A stretch of DNA of 64,000 nt from Corynebacterium mycetoides (lineage in GTDB: Bacteria; Actinomycetota; Actinomycetes; Mycobacteriales; Mycobacteriaceae), in contig NZ_LT629700.1 in assembly GCF_900103625.1 (NCBI RefSeq), forward strand, positions 558,001-622,000, in the 5' to 3' direction. Under the pieces are notes generated by a model. That model was given only the letters and a program-made list of their open reading frames with translations. It had not been told where the DNA came from and ran no database searches. Shown here piece after piece: positions 8,489 to 16,164 of this stretch (position 1 is its first letter; every line of letters begins with the position of its first letter). A program made the position numbers and the translations under genes.

Positions 8489-9052
8489 ATGATTGCTGTC
8501 CATGCCCGCTACCGCGGGAGAGAGAAAGGGCGGGCGCAGCTGGTGAAGCGCTCCGCCGAGGCGCTGTCGACCCTGCCGGGCGTCGGGGAGTTCGAGATCG
8601 TCGGGGTCGAGGACATCCGCGCCCACGTGGACTCTCCCGACGACGCGCTCAACCTCATTATGGCGCTGCTCTCGGACGGAAACTGGGCGATCGGGTTGGG
8701 CATCACCCAGCGCGGCAGCGCCGCGGCGAGCGCCACGGAGGCCACGGGGGTCAAGCCCGCCGCGGTGGGCGTCATCGTGGACACGGTCGACCCGGCCGAC
8801 GCGGGAACGGCTGCCCCCGACATCGCCGCCGTGTTCGCGCTCATCGGCCACGTCCTGCACAAGCGCACCTACGAGGGCCGCGAAGCCACGGCGCTGGTGC
8901 GCCGCGGGCTGACGCAGAACGAGGCCGCCGACCGGCTGGGCATTTCTAAGCAGGCGATGAGCCAGCGGCTGCAGGCGGCCGGGTGGCGAGCGGAGCAGGC
9001 CGGCGTCCAGCTCGCCCTGAACCTGATCGGCCGGGCTTCCCTACTGCCCTAG
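8489..9052 (+). CDS. helix-turn-helix protein with C-terminal DNA-binding motif
   Basis: A 187-residue soluble protein. The C-terminal third contains a clear helix-turn-helix, LTQNEAADRLGISKQAMSQRL at about 147-167, of the sigma-70 region 4 / Xre type. The N-terminal 120 residues form a separate domain with alternating alpha/beta character (MIAVHARYRGREKGRAQL at the start) that I cannot assign firmly; a SatD-like domain is possible. The gene follows the TVP38 gene by 6 bp but has its own predicted leaderless promoter. Its last 12 bp overlap the 3' end of the convergent SPFH gene. Its targets are unknown. Confidence 0.75.
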   Translation: MIAVHARYRGREKGRAQLVKRSAEALSTLPGVGEFEIVGVEDIRAHVDSPDDALNLIMALLSDGNWAIGLGITQRGSAAASATEATGVKPAAVGVIVDTVDPADAGTAAPDIAAVFALIGHVLHKRTYEGREATALVRRGLTQNEAADRLGISKQAMSQRLQAAGWRAEQAGVQLALNLIGRASLLP

Positions 9053-10192
9053 CTCCTTCGGTGCGTCCACTCCGCGGCCCTCGACCATGGTCGGATCCGG
9101 CGCGTCCACGTGCTTGTTAGCCACCGCCCGGGCCTCGGCAAGCGCCTTGGCCAACTCGGGATCCGTGGTCGTGTCGAACCACCCGTCGGTGTCTTCGGCC
9201 TCCGCCATGTCCTTCGTCTCCTGGTCCACGGAGGCAGACTGGTAGCGGAACACCCCGTCGTCGTCCTTGTGGGCGAAGGCCTTGGCGAACTGCTCCAGGG
9301 AGTCCCCGAGCTGGGAGGGGATCATCCACATCGTCGCGGCCTCGTTCTGGGCGATCTCCGGCAGCTTCTCCAGGTACTGGTAGGCCAGCAGCTCCGGCGT
9401 GACGCCGGAGGACTTGATCGCCGCGTTGACCTTCTGCAGCGCGCGGGCCTCACCCTGTGCGGAGAGGTACTTCGCGGCGCGGTCGCCCTCGGCGCGCAGG
9501 ATCATCGCCTGGCGCTCGGCCTCCGCGGCGAGGATGGCCGCGTGCTTCTCGCCTTCCGCCGAGAGGATGCGCGCCTGCTTCTCGCCCTCCGCAGTCTTGA
9601 TGTCGGACTCGCGCTTGCCCTCCGCGGTGAGAATCATCGCGCGCTTCTCGCGGTCCGCCTTCATCTGCATCTCCATGGACTGCTGGATGGACGGCGGCGG
9701 GTCGATGGCCTTGAGTTCCACGCGGCTGATACGAAGGCCCCACTTCGCGGTGGCGGCGTCGAGCTCGCCGCGCAGGCGGCGGTTGATCGTCTCGCGCGAT
9801 GTCAGGGTCTCCTCCAGCGTCATCCCGCCGACGACGTCGCGAAGCGTGGCCACCGAGATCTGCTCCACGCCCACTAGGTAGTTGTCCACTCCGTAAATGG
9901 CCTTGGCTGGGTCGTTGATCTGGAACGTGACCACGATGTCGATGGCGACGGTCAGGTTGTCCTGGGTGATCACGGCCTGCGGCGGGAAGGACACGACGCG
10001 CTCGCGGGTGTCCACGCGCGAACGCACGCGGTCAATGAACGGAATAAGCAGCGTGACCCCGCCCGAAACGGTGCGGGTGTAGCGGCCGAGGCGCTCGATG
10101 ACGGCCGCCTCGCCCTGCTGGATCATTTTGATGGAACTGAACAGAATCAGCACCACCAACGCGATGATGATGATGGCAACAATGCCGCCCAC
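9041..10192 (-). CDS. SPFH/band 7 membrane scaffold protein
   Basis: A 383-residue stomatin/prohibitin-type protein of the QmcA group. The N-terminal membrane anchor is at about 4-22. The SPFH domain follows (residues 25-180, including GEAAVIERLGRY and LRDVVGGMTLEETLTSR). A long Ala/Glu-rich coiled coil (about 175-260) has repeated AEGEKQA and AEGE-A units. The C-terminal tail is acidic. Such proteins form membrane microdomain scaffolds. It is paired with the NfeD-like gene upstream (1-bp overlap), the classic SPFH-NfeD operon in which NfeD is a partner. Confidence 0.94.
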   Translation of the reverse strand: MGGIVAIIIIALVVLILFSSIKMIQQGEAAVIERLGRYTRTVSGGVTLLIPFIDRVRSRVDTRERVVSFPPQAVITQDNLTVAIDIVVTFQINDPAKAIYGVDNYLVGVEQISVATLRDVVGGMTLEETLTSRETINRRLRGELDAATAKWGLRISRVELKAIDPPPSIQQSMEMQMKADREKRAMILTAEGKRESDIKTAEGEKQARILSAEGEKHAAILAAEAERQAMILRAEGDRAAKYLSAQGEARALQKVNAAIKSSGVTPELLAYQYLEKLPEIAQNEAATMWMIPSQLGDSLEQFAKAFAHKDDDGVFRYQSASVDQETKDMAEAEDTDGWFDTTTDPELAKALAEARAVANKHVDAPDPTMVEGRGVDAPKELGQ

Positions 10193-10620
10193 TAGGGCTC
10201 CTTCCAGACGACCGCCACGGGGCCGTCAATATCGGAAACAGTGACGTGCTGGCCGGCCGGGATCGATACCGCCGGGTCGAGGGAGCGGGCGGACCAGATC
10301 GTGCCGTCGAGACGCACTTGGCCCCCGCTGGGGGTGATGTCCTCAACCACCTCCGCGCCAGTGCCCACGAGGGCGCGCGGGGTCTCGTCGTACACCCCGG
10401 GTTTGAGGAACTGCCTGTGCAGTAAGGGCCGCAGGAAGAACCAGAAAGCCGCGGACGAGGCGACAAAGACCGCCACCTCGGCCCAGAGCGGTATCCCTGC
10501 GAGGGAGGCCCCGGCCGCGGTGAGCGCTCCCGCAGCGATCATGAGGAACGTGAACTCCCCGGCCGCCAATTCGAGTGCGGCCAGTACTACTGCTGCGATA
10601 AACCATACGAGTGCGCCCAC
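10192..10620 (-). CDS. NfeD-like membrane protein
   Basis: A 142-residue short NfeD-family protein. Two or three membrane segments occupy residues 4-70. A C-terminal OB-fold beta-barrel (about 80-142) includes LVGTGAEVVEDITPSGGQVRLDG, the hallmark of NfeDC domains, and W..RS. It lacks the ClpP-class protease domain of the long NfeD form. It directly precedes the SPFH gene and shares one base with it, so the pair should be co-translated. The GTG start is 7 nt after a TAAGGT hexamer, implying leaderless translation. Confidence 0.92.
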   Translation of the reverse strand: MGALVWFIAAVVLAALELAAGEFTFLMIAAGALTAAGASLAGIPLWAEVAVFVASSAAFWFFLRPLLHRQFLKPGVYDETPRALVGTGAEVVEDITPSGGQVRLDGTIWSARSLDPAVSIPAGQHVTVSDIDGPVAVVWKEP

Positions 10621-10627
10621 AAGTCCT

Positions 10628-10633
10628 ACCTTA
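10628..10633 (-). promoter_or_regulatory. -10 hexamer of the nfeD-SPFH operon, predicted leaderless
   Basis: TAAGGT, 7 nt before the GTG at 10620, in the short gap after the DUF3097 gene. Confidence 0.55.
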
Positions 10634-10639
10634 CATGCG

Positions 10640-11479
10640 CTACATGTCCGATTTCTTCAGCTCCGGATTGGTGACAAAGTCCACCAGCCGCTCCACCGCG
10701 CCGATGAGCGTGTGGTCCAAATCCTTGTAGGTGTGCACCGCGCCGTAGACCCGGTTCCATCCGTCCTTCGGGTCGCTCCAACCCAGCCGCCGACACACTC
10801 CCTCCTTCCAGTCCTCGCCGTACGGGACGTCCGGCCACGCCGGGATGCGCACGGAGGAGGGTTTCACCGCGGCCCAGATGTCGATGTAGGGGTGGCCGGT
10901 GACCAGCACGTCGGGCCCCACGTGTTCCACCAGCCGCGTTTCCTTGCTGCCCTCGACGAGGTGGTCCGCCAGCACGCCGATCCTGCGTCCCGGCCCGGGC
11001 TGGAACTCGGCGAGCCGCTCGGCTAGGTTGTCCAGCCCCTCGAGGTATTCCACCACCACGCCCTCGACGCGCAGGTCATGGCCCCACACCTTCTCCACGA
11101 TCGCGGCGTCGTGGATGCCCTCCACCCAGATGCGGCTGGGCATGGCCACCTTCGCGCGCACTCCCTCGACGCGCCGGGAGCCGGAATTGGAGACGGCGGG
11201 GGCCCGCTTTGCGACGTGCCGCGTCAGCGTCACCCGCGCGCCCTCGAACAGGAACGCGCCGGGCAGCATGCGGAACAGCCGTTGCGTGCCGCGGCGATCC
11301 TCGAGCCGGACGAAGTCGCCGTCAGAGGTGCGCTCGAAGGCGATCACCGCCCCCACGAAGTCGTCGCCGACGACCTCCACAACAATCCCCGGTTCCGCCG
11401 GGACCTCCGGATACGCGGGCTTTTTCCGCCGAGCGTGGCCTGCCAGGATGTCTCCGCCGTACGGGTCGAGTCGTGTCAT
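10640..11479 (-). CDS. DUF3097 family protein
   Basis: A 279-residue cytoplasmic protein of the actinobacterial DUF3097 family, recognised by its overall pattern: MTRLDPYGGDILAGHARRKK at the start, then IWVEGIHDAAIVEKVWGHDLR near 117-137 and TGHPYIDIWAAVKPSS near 196-211. The W-EG-HD-A--EKVWG segment resembles TOPRIM-type acidic motifs (EGxxD ... GHPYID), so a nucleic-acid enzyme is possible, but that is inference only. The function is unknown. It is transcribed divergently from the 251-residue gene across a 45-bp gap that holds both -10 hexamers. Confidence 0.88.
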   Translation of the reverse strand: MTRLDPYGGDILAGHARRKKPAYPEVPAEPGIVVEVVGDDFVGAVIAFERTSDGDFVRLEDRRGTQRLFRMLPGAFLFEGARVTLTRHVAKRAPAVSNSGSRRVEGVRAKVAMPSRIWVEGIHDAAIVEKVWGHDLRVEGVVVEYLEGLDNLAERLAEFQPGPGRRIGVLADHLVEGSKETRLVEHVGPDVLVTGHPYIDIWAAVKPSSVRIPAWPDVPYGEDWKEGVCRRLGWSDPKDGWNRVYGAVHTYKDLDHTLIGAVERLVDFVTNPELKKSDM

Positions 11480-11489
11480 AATGCCCGAC

Positions 11490-11495
11490 AGTCTA
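11490..11495 (-). promoter_or_regulatory. -10 hexamer of the DUF3097 gene
   Basis: TAGACT, 10 nt before the ATG at 11479. This predicts a very short leader of about 3 nt or none. Confidence 0.5.
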
Positions 11496-11510
11496 CCGGC
11501 CGCCCTGCGC

Positions 11511-11516
11511 TACAAT
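11511..11516 (+). promoter_or_regulatory. -10 hexamer of the 251-residue gene, predicted leaderless
   Basis: TACAAT, 8 nt before the ATG at 11525. It is 15 bp from the divergent TAGACT hexamer, so the -35 regions of the two promoters must overlap the opposing transcription unit. Confidence 0.6.
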
Positions 11517-11524
11517 CGCCGCCT

Positions 11525-12280
11525 ATGCATATCCGCGCCGAAGTCTATTCCCCCCTGCAGAACACGGCCGTGTGGTTGGCCGCCTGGCTGTATTCGGCCG
11601 AATCGACGGACGAGACAGTCGCCGCGCTCACCGACCTCGGGGGAACCCACTCCTACGGTGATGAGAGCCTGGCCAGGCTGCTTTACGACGCCCGCACCAG
11701 CGCCGACCTTTTCTCAGCCGAACCCGTCGTGCGTCTCGTTTTGTGGGGGCCTGGCCAGGCCGCCGGGCTGCCGGCGGGCTCTCCCGCGGCGCAGGCCCTC
11801 GGCCCTGCGGGCGCGATCGTGCTCAAGGGGGCCGCGGGCGTGTCCCACATCCTCGTCCCCCGCTACACGGCGGACGGCGTGGCGTGGCGGTGGTTCGAGG
11901 AGCCCGGCCGGCTCCCGGCACCGTCCTGGCTCTCCCCCGGCGAGGCCGACGCCCTGCTGAAGCGTGCGACCGAGGAGGCGGCGGTGCTCATCGAGGCCCT
12001 CGGCGGGGGCCGGACGGAGCTGCCGAACCCGCGGCTCACCGTGGGAACGTTGGCCGACTTCTACGACACGCCGGGGCTGCCCATGGGCGTTTCCCCGCGC
12101 GCGGCGAAACTCTTCGCGCGCGCCGACCGCGTGGCCGCCATCGTGGAGGCGGTCACGGAACGCGCGGGCGACCATAGCTTCGACCCGCAGCTGTTCGCCC
12201 TCTGGCGCCATATCCGAACCGCGCGGATGGCGGGTGTCGCCGACGCGGTCCGTGGCTACCGGCAGACGTCGCTACGTTAG
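11525..12280 (+). CDS. conserved-looking protein of unknown function
   Basis: A 251-residue soluble protein with no signal peptide or membrane segment, and no motif I can assign. It begins MHIRAEVYSPLQNTAVWLAAW. The middle part is rich in Gly, Ala and Pro (LVLWGPGQAAGLPAG), and a C-terminal helical region includes PRLTVGTLADFYDTPGLP. The start is supported by the TACAAT hexamer 8 nt upstream. Longer in-frame extensions run back through the divergent DUF3097 gene and are rejected. It converges on the ferrochelatase gene with a 5-bp gap and no visible terminator. Confidence 0.8.
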   Translation: MHIRAEVYSPLQNTAVWLAAWLYSAESTDETVAALTDLGGTHSYGDESLARLLYDARTSADLFSAEPVVRLVLWGPGQAAGLPAGSPAAQALGPAGAIVLKGAAGVSHILVPRYTADGVAWRWFEEPGRLPAPSWLSPGEADALLKRATEEAAVLIEALGGGRTELPNPRLTVGTLADFYDTPGLPMGVSPRAAKLFARADRVAAIVEAVTERAGDHSFDPQLFALWRHIRTARMAGVADAVRGYRQTSLR

Positions 12281-12285
12281 CTGGC

Positions 12286-13356
12286 TTACGTCACCGGGTT
12301 CTGCGGGTGGCTGGGGGCGGGCTTGCCCGGGCGCTGCATCATGCAGCAGTCGGGGGCGCACGGCGCGCCGTTGACGGTGCAGCCTTGGACCGTGACCTTG
12401 GAGAGGCTGGCGGGGTTGGCCCCCTGCGACACGTTCTCGGCGAGGTCGACCACCATCGCCGCGAACCGCGGGTCGAGTCCGACGGTGGGCACGCGGTCAA
12501 GCGTCATGCCGGCCTCTTCGCACGCCTCCTTGAGCTCGGTGTCCAGGTCCCACACGACCTCCATATGGTCGGTGATGAAACCGATGGGCACGCAGATGAT
12601 GTGGCGCGCGCCCGCGGCGCCGAGCTCCATGGAGCGGTCGACCACATCCGGCTCCAGCCACGGGGTCGCCGGATTGCCTGAGCGGGACTGCCACACGACC
12701 TCGTAGTCGTCCACGCCGGCGGCCTGGGCGACGAGACGCGAGGCCTCCGCCACCTGGCGGGAGTACAGATTGCTGTCGCCGGGGCCGCCCGAGGAATTGT
12801 CCGCCGCGTCGGGCACGGAGTGCGCCGAGAACAGGACCCTTGTCGACGCCTTGTCCGCCGCCTCCCAGGCCGCGCGGGTCGCCTCCGCCGTCAACTCCAC
12901 GAACGTCGGGTGGCCGTAGAACTGCCACAGTTTCGTGAACTCGATCTCGGGCGCGATCTCTCGCAGGCGCAGGATGTCCTCGTCGTACTGCCGGCAGGCC
13001 GAGTACCCGCCCCACGCGGAGGTGGCGAACACCAAGACACGCCGGTGGCCTGCCGCCTGGATCTCCCTGACTGCGTCCTCGGACATCGGGTGCCAATTTC
13101 GGTTGCCGAAGTAGACGGGCAGGTCGTGGCCGCGCGCCGCCAACTCCTTTTCCACGTTCGCGATGATTTCGCGGTTCTGCCCGTTGATGGGGCTCACCCC
13201 GCCGAAGTGGAAGTAGTGCTCACCGACTTCCGCGAGGCGCTCGCGAGGAATGCCCCTGCCGCGGGTCACATTCTCCAGAAAAGGTATAACCTCGTCCTCC
13301 CCTTCGGGGCCGCCGAAGGAGAGGACGAGGAGTGCGTCGTAGTCATTCAAAGCCAT
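12286..13356 (-). CDS. cpfC: coproporphyrin III ferrochelatase (CpfC, formerly HemH)
   Basis: Inserts Fe2+ into coproporphyrin III in the actinobacterial/firmicute heme route. It is 356 residues long. The catalytic His is His179 in LFSAHSVP, and the metal-side acidic residue lies in the PIGFITDHMEVVWDLDTE region. A C-terminal cysteine cluster (Cys326, 333, 337, 338), with Cys121 in SACRQYDED, fits the [2Fe-2S] cluster described for actinobacterial enzymes; the exact ligand assignment is inferred. The ATG is 7 nt after TAACAT, whose first three bases are the stop codon of the upstream NlpC/P60 gene. The older symbol is hemH. Confidence 0.95.
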   Translation of the reverse strand: MALNDYDALLVLSFGGPEGEDEVIPFLENVTRGRGIPRERLAEVGEHYFHFGGVSPINGQNREIIANVEKELAARGHDLPVYFGNRNWHPMSEDAVREIQAAGHRRVLVFATSAWGGYSACRQYDEDILRLREIAPEIEFTKLWQFYGHPTFVELTAEATRAAWEAADKASTRVLFSAHSVPDAADNSSGGPGDSNLYSRQVAEASRLVAQAAGVDDYEVVWQSRSGNPATPWLEPDVVDRSMELGAAGARHIICVPIGFITDHMEVVWDLDTELKEACEEAGMTLDRVPTVGLDPRFAAMVVDLAENVSQGANPASLSKVTVQGCTVNGAPCAPDCCMMQRPGKPAPSHPQNPVT

Positions 13357-13363
13357 GCATTAG

Positions 13364-13369
13364 ATGTTA
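13364..13369 (-). promoter_or_regulatory. -10 hexamer of cpfC, overlapping the upstream stop codon
   Basis: TAACAT, 7 nt before the ATG at 13356. Bases TAA are the stop codon of the NlpC/P60 gene. Confidence 0.6.
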
Positions 13370-15004
13370 GAGCAGACGCACCGCCTTGGGGGACATTCCG
13401 GACCATCTGACGGGAGTGACGCGCACGTTCAGCCCGGACTGGGGCGCCTCGATCATCGTCCCGTCCCCCAAGTAGATGGCGACGTGGCTGTCGCCATTGT
13501 CGCCCCAGAAAAACAGGTCGCCTCGCTGCGCCTGGCGGGGATCGATCTGGGTCCCCCGCTGATACTGGTAGCCGGTGTAGTGCGGCAGCGAGATGCCCAC
13601 CCCGGCGAATGCGTAGAGCACGAGGCCGGAACAGTCGAATCCCTTTTGCGTGCCGCCGAGTCCCGTCGTGGGACCGTTGGCGTCTCCGCCGCCCCAGACG
13701 TACGGCGTGCCCACCATCGACATGGCGCGGGAGATGACCGTTTCCACCCTCGCCGAGTTGGGCGCGGCGGGCAGCGTGTCCGCGATGGTGTCGGAGACTT
13801 CCTTCGCGTCGGGGACCTTGGGCAACACCTCGGTCACCTCCGCGCTCGTCGAGCCCTGCTGCGCGGTGAGCACCGATGACAGCCCGCCGGCGAAGGCCGC
13901 GATGATTTCGGCGTTGCTGCTACTGCTGCTACTGCTGCTGCCGTTGCCACTGCTGCCGCCCGTGTACGGGTTCTCGAGGGACGCGTGTTCGGCCTGCGAC
14001 GAGCCCACCAGCGCCGCGGCGGCGGCAATGGCGGCCGCCTGGTCGGTCACCGCCGTATCCGGTTGCTGGGTGGCCCCGTAGGGCTCCGTCGCGCCCAACT
14101 CCATGGCCGTCTGTACCGCGCGGGTGACCTGCTCCGTGCTCGGGGCGGGCGCATCCGGCGCGATCGCCGAAACGGTGGTTTCCACCGCCGAGACCGTTTC
14201 CTCGCTCACGGGCTCCTCGGGAGCCGGGGCGGACTTGTCTGTGGCGGTGACGGTGCCGGCGGTGTCGGCGGAGGTCGGAGCGCCGACGGGCGCCTCCGCG
14301 GGCTGGCGGACTTCGGCCAGCTGTGCCTGTGCCTGGGCCTGATCGGCCACGGCGGCGTCGCGCACAGCCAACTGCCCCTCAAGCTCGGACTGGGCGGATT
14401 CGAGGGCCTGGCGCGCGTCCGCTTCAGCGGCGACGGCGTCCTGGGCGGTGCGTTCTGCGTGCTCGCTGGCTAGCCGGAGTCGGGATTCCTCGTTCGCGGC
14501 TTCGGTGCGCGCCCGCTCCACCTCGTCCAGTTTCGCCTGCTTGGCCGCAGTCTGCTGCCGCAGGAAGAGCGAGCGGTCGAGCAGGTCGCGCTGCGCGTCG
14601 CTGCTGCCGAGGCCGTCGAGAGCCGATGGGGAACCGAGGTTGCGGTACTGGAAGCGGGTGAGGTCACCCAGGTCCGCGCGGGCGGTGTCGACGTCTACCT
14701 GCGACGCGGCGAGCCTCGCCCGCGCCTCCTCGGCGCCGCGCCGCGCCTGCTCCGCGCGCGCCTGAGCATCGTGGAGGTCGACGAGGGCCCGGTTGACGGT
14801 CTCCCGGAGATCACCGATGGCGATGTCGAGCGCGTCGATGCGCGCCTGTATGGAGGAAACCTGGGTGACGAGGGAGGACGCGGAGGATCCGTTGTCTTGG
14901 GCGGGAGCCGACGGAGCGGCAAGGGCGAGGGTTGTCGAGCACGCGACAGCAGCAGTTGCGGAACGCAACCATGCGGGCCGGGCGCTCACGGGACGAATAT
15001 CCAC
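13367..15004 (-). CDS. RipA-like NlpC/P60 peptidoglycan endopeptidase
   Basis: A 545-residue secreted cell-wall hydrolase. The signal peptide covers about 1-36, ending near APSAPAQ. A long Ala/Glu/Gln coiled coil (about 45-230) follows, then a Pro/Ser/Thr/Gly-rich linker with a polyserine run, then a C-terminal NlpC/P60 domain (about 425-545). The catalytic triad is Cys458 (GFDCSGLVLYAF), His507 (DSHVAIYLGDG) and Glu519. These spacings of 49 and 12 equal those I recall for M. tuberculosis RipA (Cys383, His432, Glu444). The domain should cleave D-Glu-mDAP bonds during septum splitting. The start is GTG at 15004 with GAGGAG 8 nt upstream. It neighbours cpfC and the Rv1476-like gene. Confidence 0.94.
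   Translation of the reverse strand: MDIRPVSARPAWLRSATAAVACSTTLALAAPSAPAQDNGSSASSLVTQVSSIQARIDALDIAIGDLRETVNRALVDLHDAQARAEQARRGAEEARARLAASQVDVDTARADLGDLTRFQYRNLGSPSALDGLGSSDAQRDLLDRSLFLRQQTAAKQAKLDEVERARTEAANEESRLRLASEHAERTAQDAVAAEADARQALESAQSELEGQLAVRDAAVADQAQAQAQLAEVRQPAEAPVGAPTSADTAGTVTATDKSAPAPEEPVSEETVSAVETTVSAIAPDAPAPSTEQVTRAVQTAMELGATEPYGATQQPDTAVTDQAAAIAAAAALVGSSQAEHASLENPYTGGSSGNGSSSSSSSSNAEIIAAFAGGLSSVLTAQQGSTSAEVTEVLPKVPDAKEVSDTIADTLPAAPNSARVETVISRAMSMVGTPYVWGGGDANGPTTGLGGTQKGFDCSGLVLYAFAGVGISLPHYTGYQYQRGTQIDPRQAQRGDLFFWGDNGDSHVAIYLGDGTMIEAPQSGLNVRVTPVRWSGMSPKAVRLL
13915..13941. repeat. serine-codon microsatellite in the endopeptidase linker
   Basis: Two perfect copies of the 9-bp unit TGCTGCTAC (13915-13923, 13924-13932) followed by a near copy TGCTGCTGC. 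It encodes part of a run of about eight serines between the coiled coil and the catalytic domain. Slippage by one unit would stay in frame. Confidence 0.85.
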
Positions 15005-15034
15005 TTGAGGAGCTCCTCACGGCACGCGTCGCCA

Positions 15035-15060
15035 GGCGGGGACGCAGGAGCGCCCCCGCC
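15035..15060 (-). other. GC-rich hairpin in the endopeptidase 5' leader
   Basis: On the minus strand GGCGGGG pairs with CCCCGCC, then one G-T wobble, then CGC pairs with GCG, closing a 4-nt loop. It is an 11-bp stem centred about 45 nt before the GTG at 15004. No T-run follows on the minus strand, so it is not an intrinsic terminator there. Confidence 0.55.
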
Positions 15061-15402
15061 GGCGGGCAGGGCATGTTGACTAGACAAGCCCGCACCCTTG
15101 ACGTGTGCAGATCGATTGATTGACTACTGGTGTCGAACCACGCGAAAGATAGCCAACCCGCGCCCACCCTCGTCGCAGCATTCCAGTGCTTGGCGTGCTT
15201 CCCCACATGCCCGTACTGCCGTGACGCCGCTGTAAGCGTGGTGCGTTTGAGCTGAATATCGACCCGCGAGCCGACCTCCACACCATACGTCACTTAATCA
15301 ATCTGTTGCACAACCTTTACCAAGAACCCCACTCGTCAAGCGCTCTAACATGACCAACGTGACGAGGAGAGCCCGCCCTCACCTGCTCGAACGCGACACG
15401 CG

Positions 15403-15434
15403 AAAACGGGGCGTGACATCCGTCACACCCCGTT
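15403..15434 (-). terminator. terminator of the Rv1476-like gene
   Basis: Arms 15405-15417 and 15422-15434 pair 12 of 13 bases (one C-A mismatch) around a 4-nt loop. On the minus strand the stem ends in TTTT. It lies 30 nt past the stop at 15464. Confidence 0.85.
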
Positions 15435-15463
15435 CATCGAGAATTAAGTAAAGGACTAAGGCT

Positions 15464-15949
15464 TTATCTCTCGGCCGCACGTGCCGCCTGCCGCACGGTC
15501 ACGGCCACGACGAGCACGATACCGGCGAGAATCGCCGCAGCGACGAGCCCCCAGTTCCACGAGGCCGTCTGCGCGGTGTCGAGAAACGCGCGTAGCCCCT
15601 CCGGGTAGTCAGGCTCAGCCGCCATGGCGCGCTGGGCGGTTTCGATCTGGTGCCGCGTGAGGTGGTCGCTCACCGCGGCGGCAACGTGCGGCGTGCGGAC
15701 GATCACGGTGTCGTACCCGGTTTCCAGCTGCAGGTCTTGGGCGAGGTCGCGCAAGTCCGCGACTTGTCTGGGGGTCTGCTCAAGCACGACAACGGCAACC
15801 GGGTCGATTGCCGAGGGGTGGGAGTGTTCCAGCGTCGCCCGTATGGCGTCCTCCAACCCCGGGTTGACCGGATTGTCGGTCCCGAACGCGATACCGTCTT
15901 CGAGTACCTGGCTGCGCAGCGAATCGAATCCCGCCTCTGCATCAAACAT
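15464..15949 (-). CDS. Rv1476-like membrane protein
   Basis: A 161-residue protein with a cytoplasmic-type or periplasmic alpha/beta N-terminal region (about 1-125, including DPVAVVVLEQTPRQVADLRDLA) and one C-terminal membrane helix at about 131-151, followed by a short basic tail (RQAARAAER). It has no signal peptide, so it is tail-anchored or has a single late span. By position, between aconitase and a RipA-type endopeptidase, it matches the Rv1476 slot I recall in M. tuberculosis. Its function is unknown, and a role in controlling the neighbouring endopeptidase is only a guess. Start ATG with GAGGAG 9 nt upstream. Confidence 0.85.
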   Translation of the reverse strand: MFDAEAGFDSLRSQVLEDGIAFGTDNPVNPGLEDAIRATLEHSHPSAIDPVAVVVLEQTPRQVADLRDLAQDLQLETGYDTVIVRTPHVAAAVSDHLTRHQIETAQRAMAAEPDYPEGLRAFLDTAQTASWNWGLVAAAILAGIVLVVAVTVRQAARAAER

Positions 15950-16032
15950 TGTCCGTTACTCCTCGGAATCATCTGGGCGCCCGTGAGGTGTGCGGGCGCG
16001 CCTTCATTATCCCAGGCGCAAAGCTTTCCCAC

Positions 16033-16052
16033 CTAAAAGGGGCTAAAAGGGG
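16033..16052 (+). promoter_or_regulatory. tandem RamA-like boxes upstream of acn
   Basis: Two 10-bp near-copies, CTAAAAGGGG at 16033-16042 and again at 16043-16052, exactly one helical turn apart (the first is preceded by AC). Each contains the AG4C/T core known for the corynebacterial acetate regulator RamA. Binding is inferred. Confidence 0.5.
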
Positions 16053-16164
16053 TAAGTGGCGTGTCCGATCCGCGCAGCGCCCGAGCGTATCGACGCCCCC
16101 GTACCGCCCCTGTGCTGCAGGTTTAGCGAGGTTGCGCCGGACACGCTGGGTCGAAGCGTCGATA

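Larger units (their letters stand above)
15005..15463. other. 459-bp gene-free region upstream of the endopeptidase gene
   Basis: No convincing open frame on either strand. It holds the terminator of the Rv1476-like gene at its right end, a GC-rich hairpin near its left end, and an unusually long stretch (about 15070-15400) that should contain the endopeptidase promoter and possibly a structured 5' leader. I could not place a confident -35/-10 pair. I looked for a c-di-AMP (ydaO) riboswitch and did not find its conserved blocks. Confidence 0.7.

Noticed and set aside
14811-15293. 160-codon frame crossing the endopeptidase start and its leader
   Set aside because: It overlaps the signal peptide region in another frame, has no ribosome-binding site and no recognisable domain.
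15005-15400. c-di-AMP (ydaO) riboswitch before the NlpC/P60 gene
   Set aside because: Such switches precede cell-wall hydrolase genes in some actinobacteria, but I could not find the conserved blocks on the minus strand.
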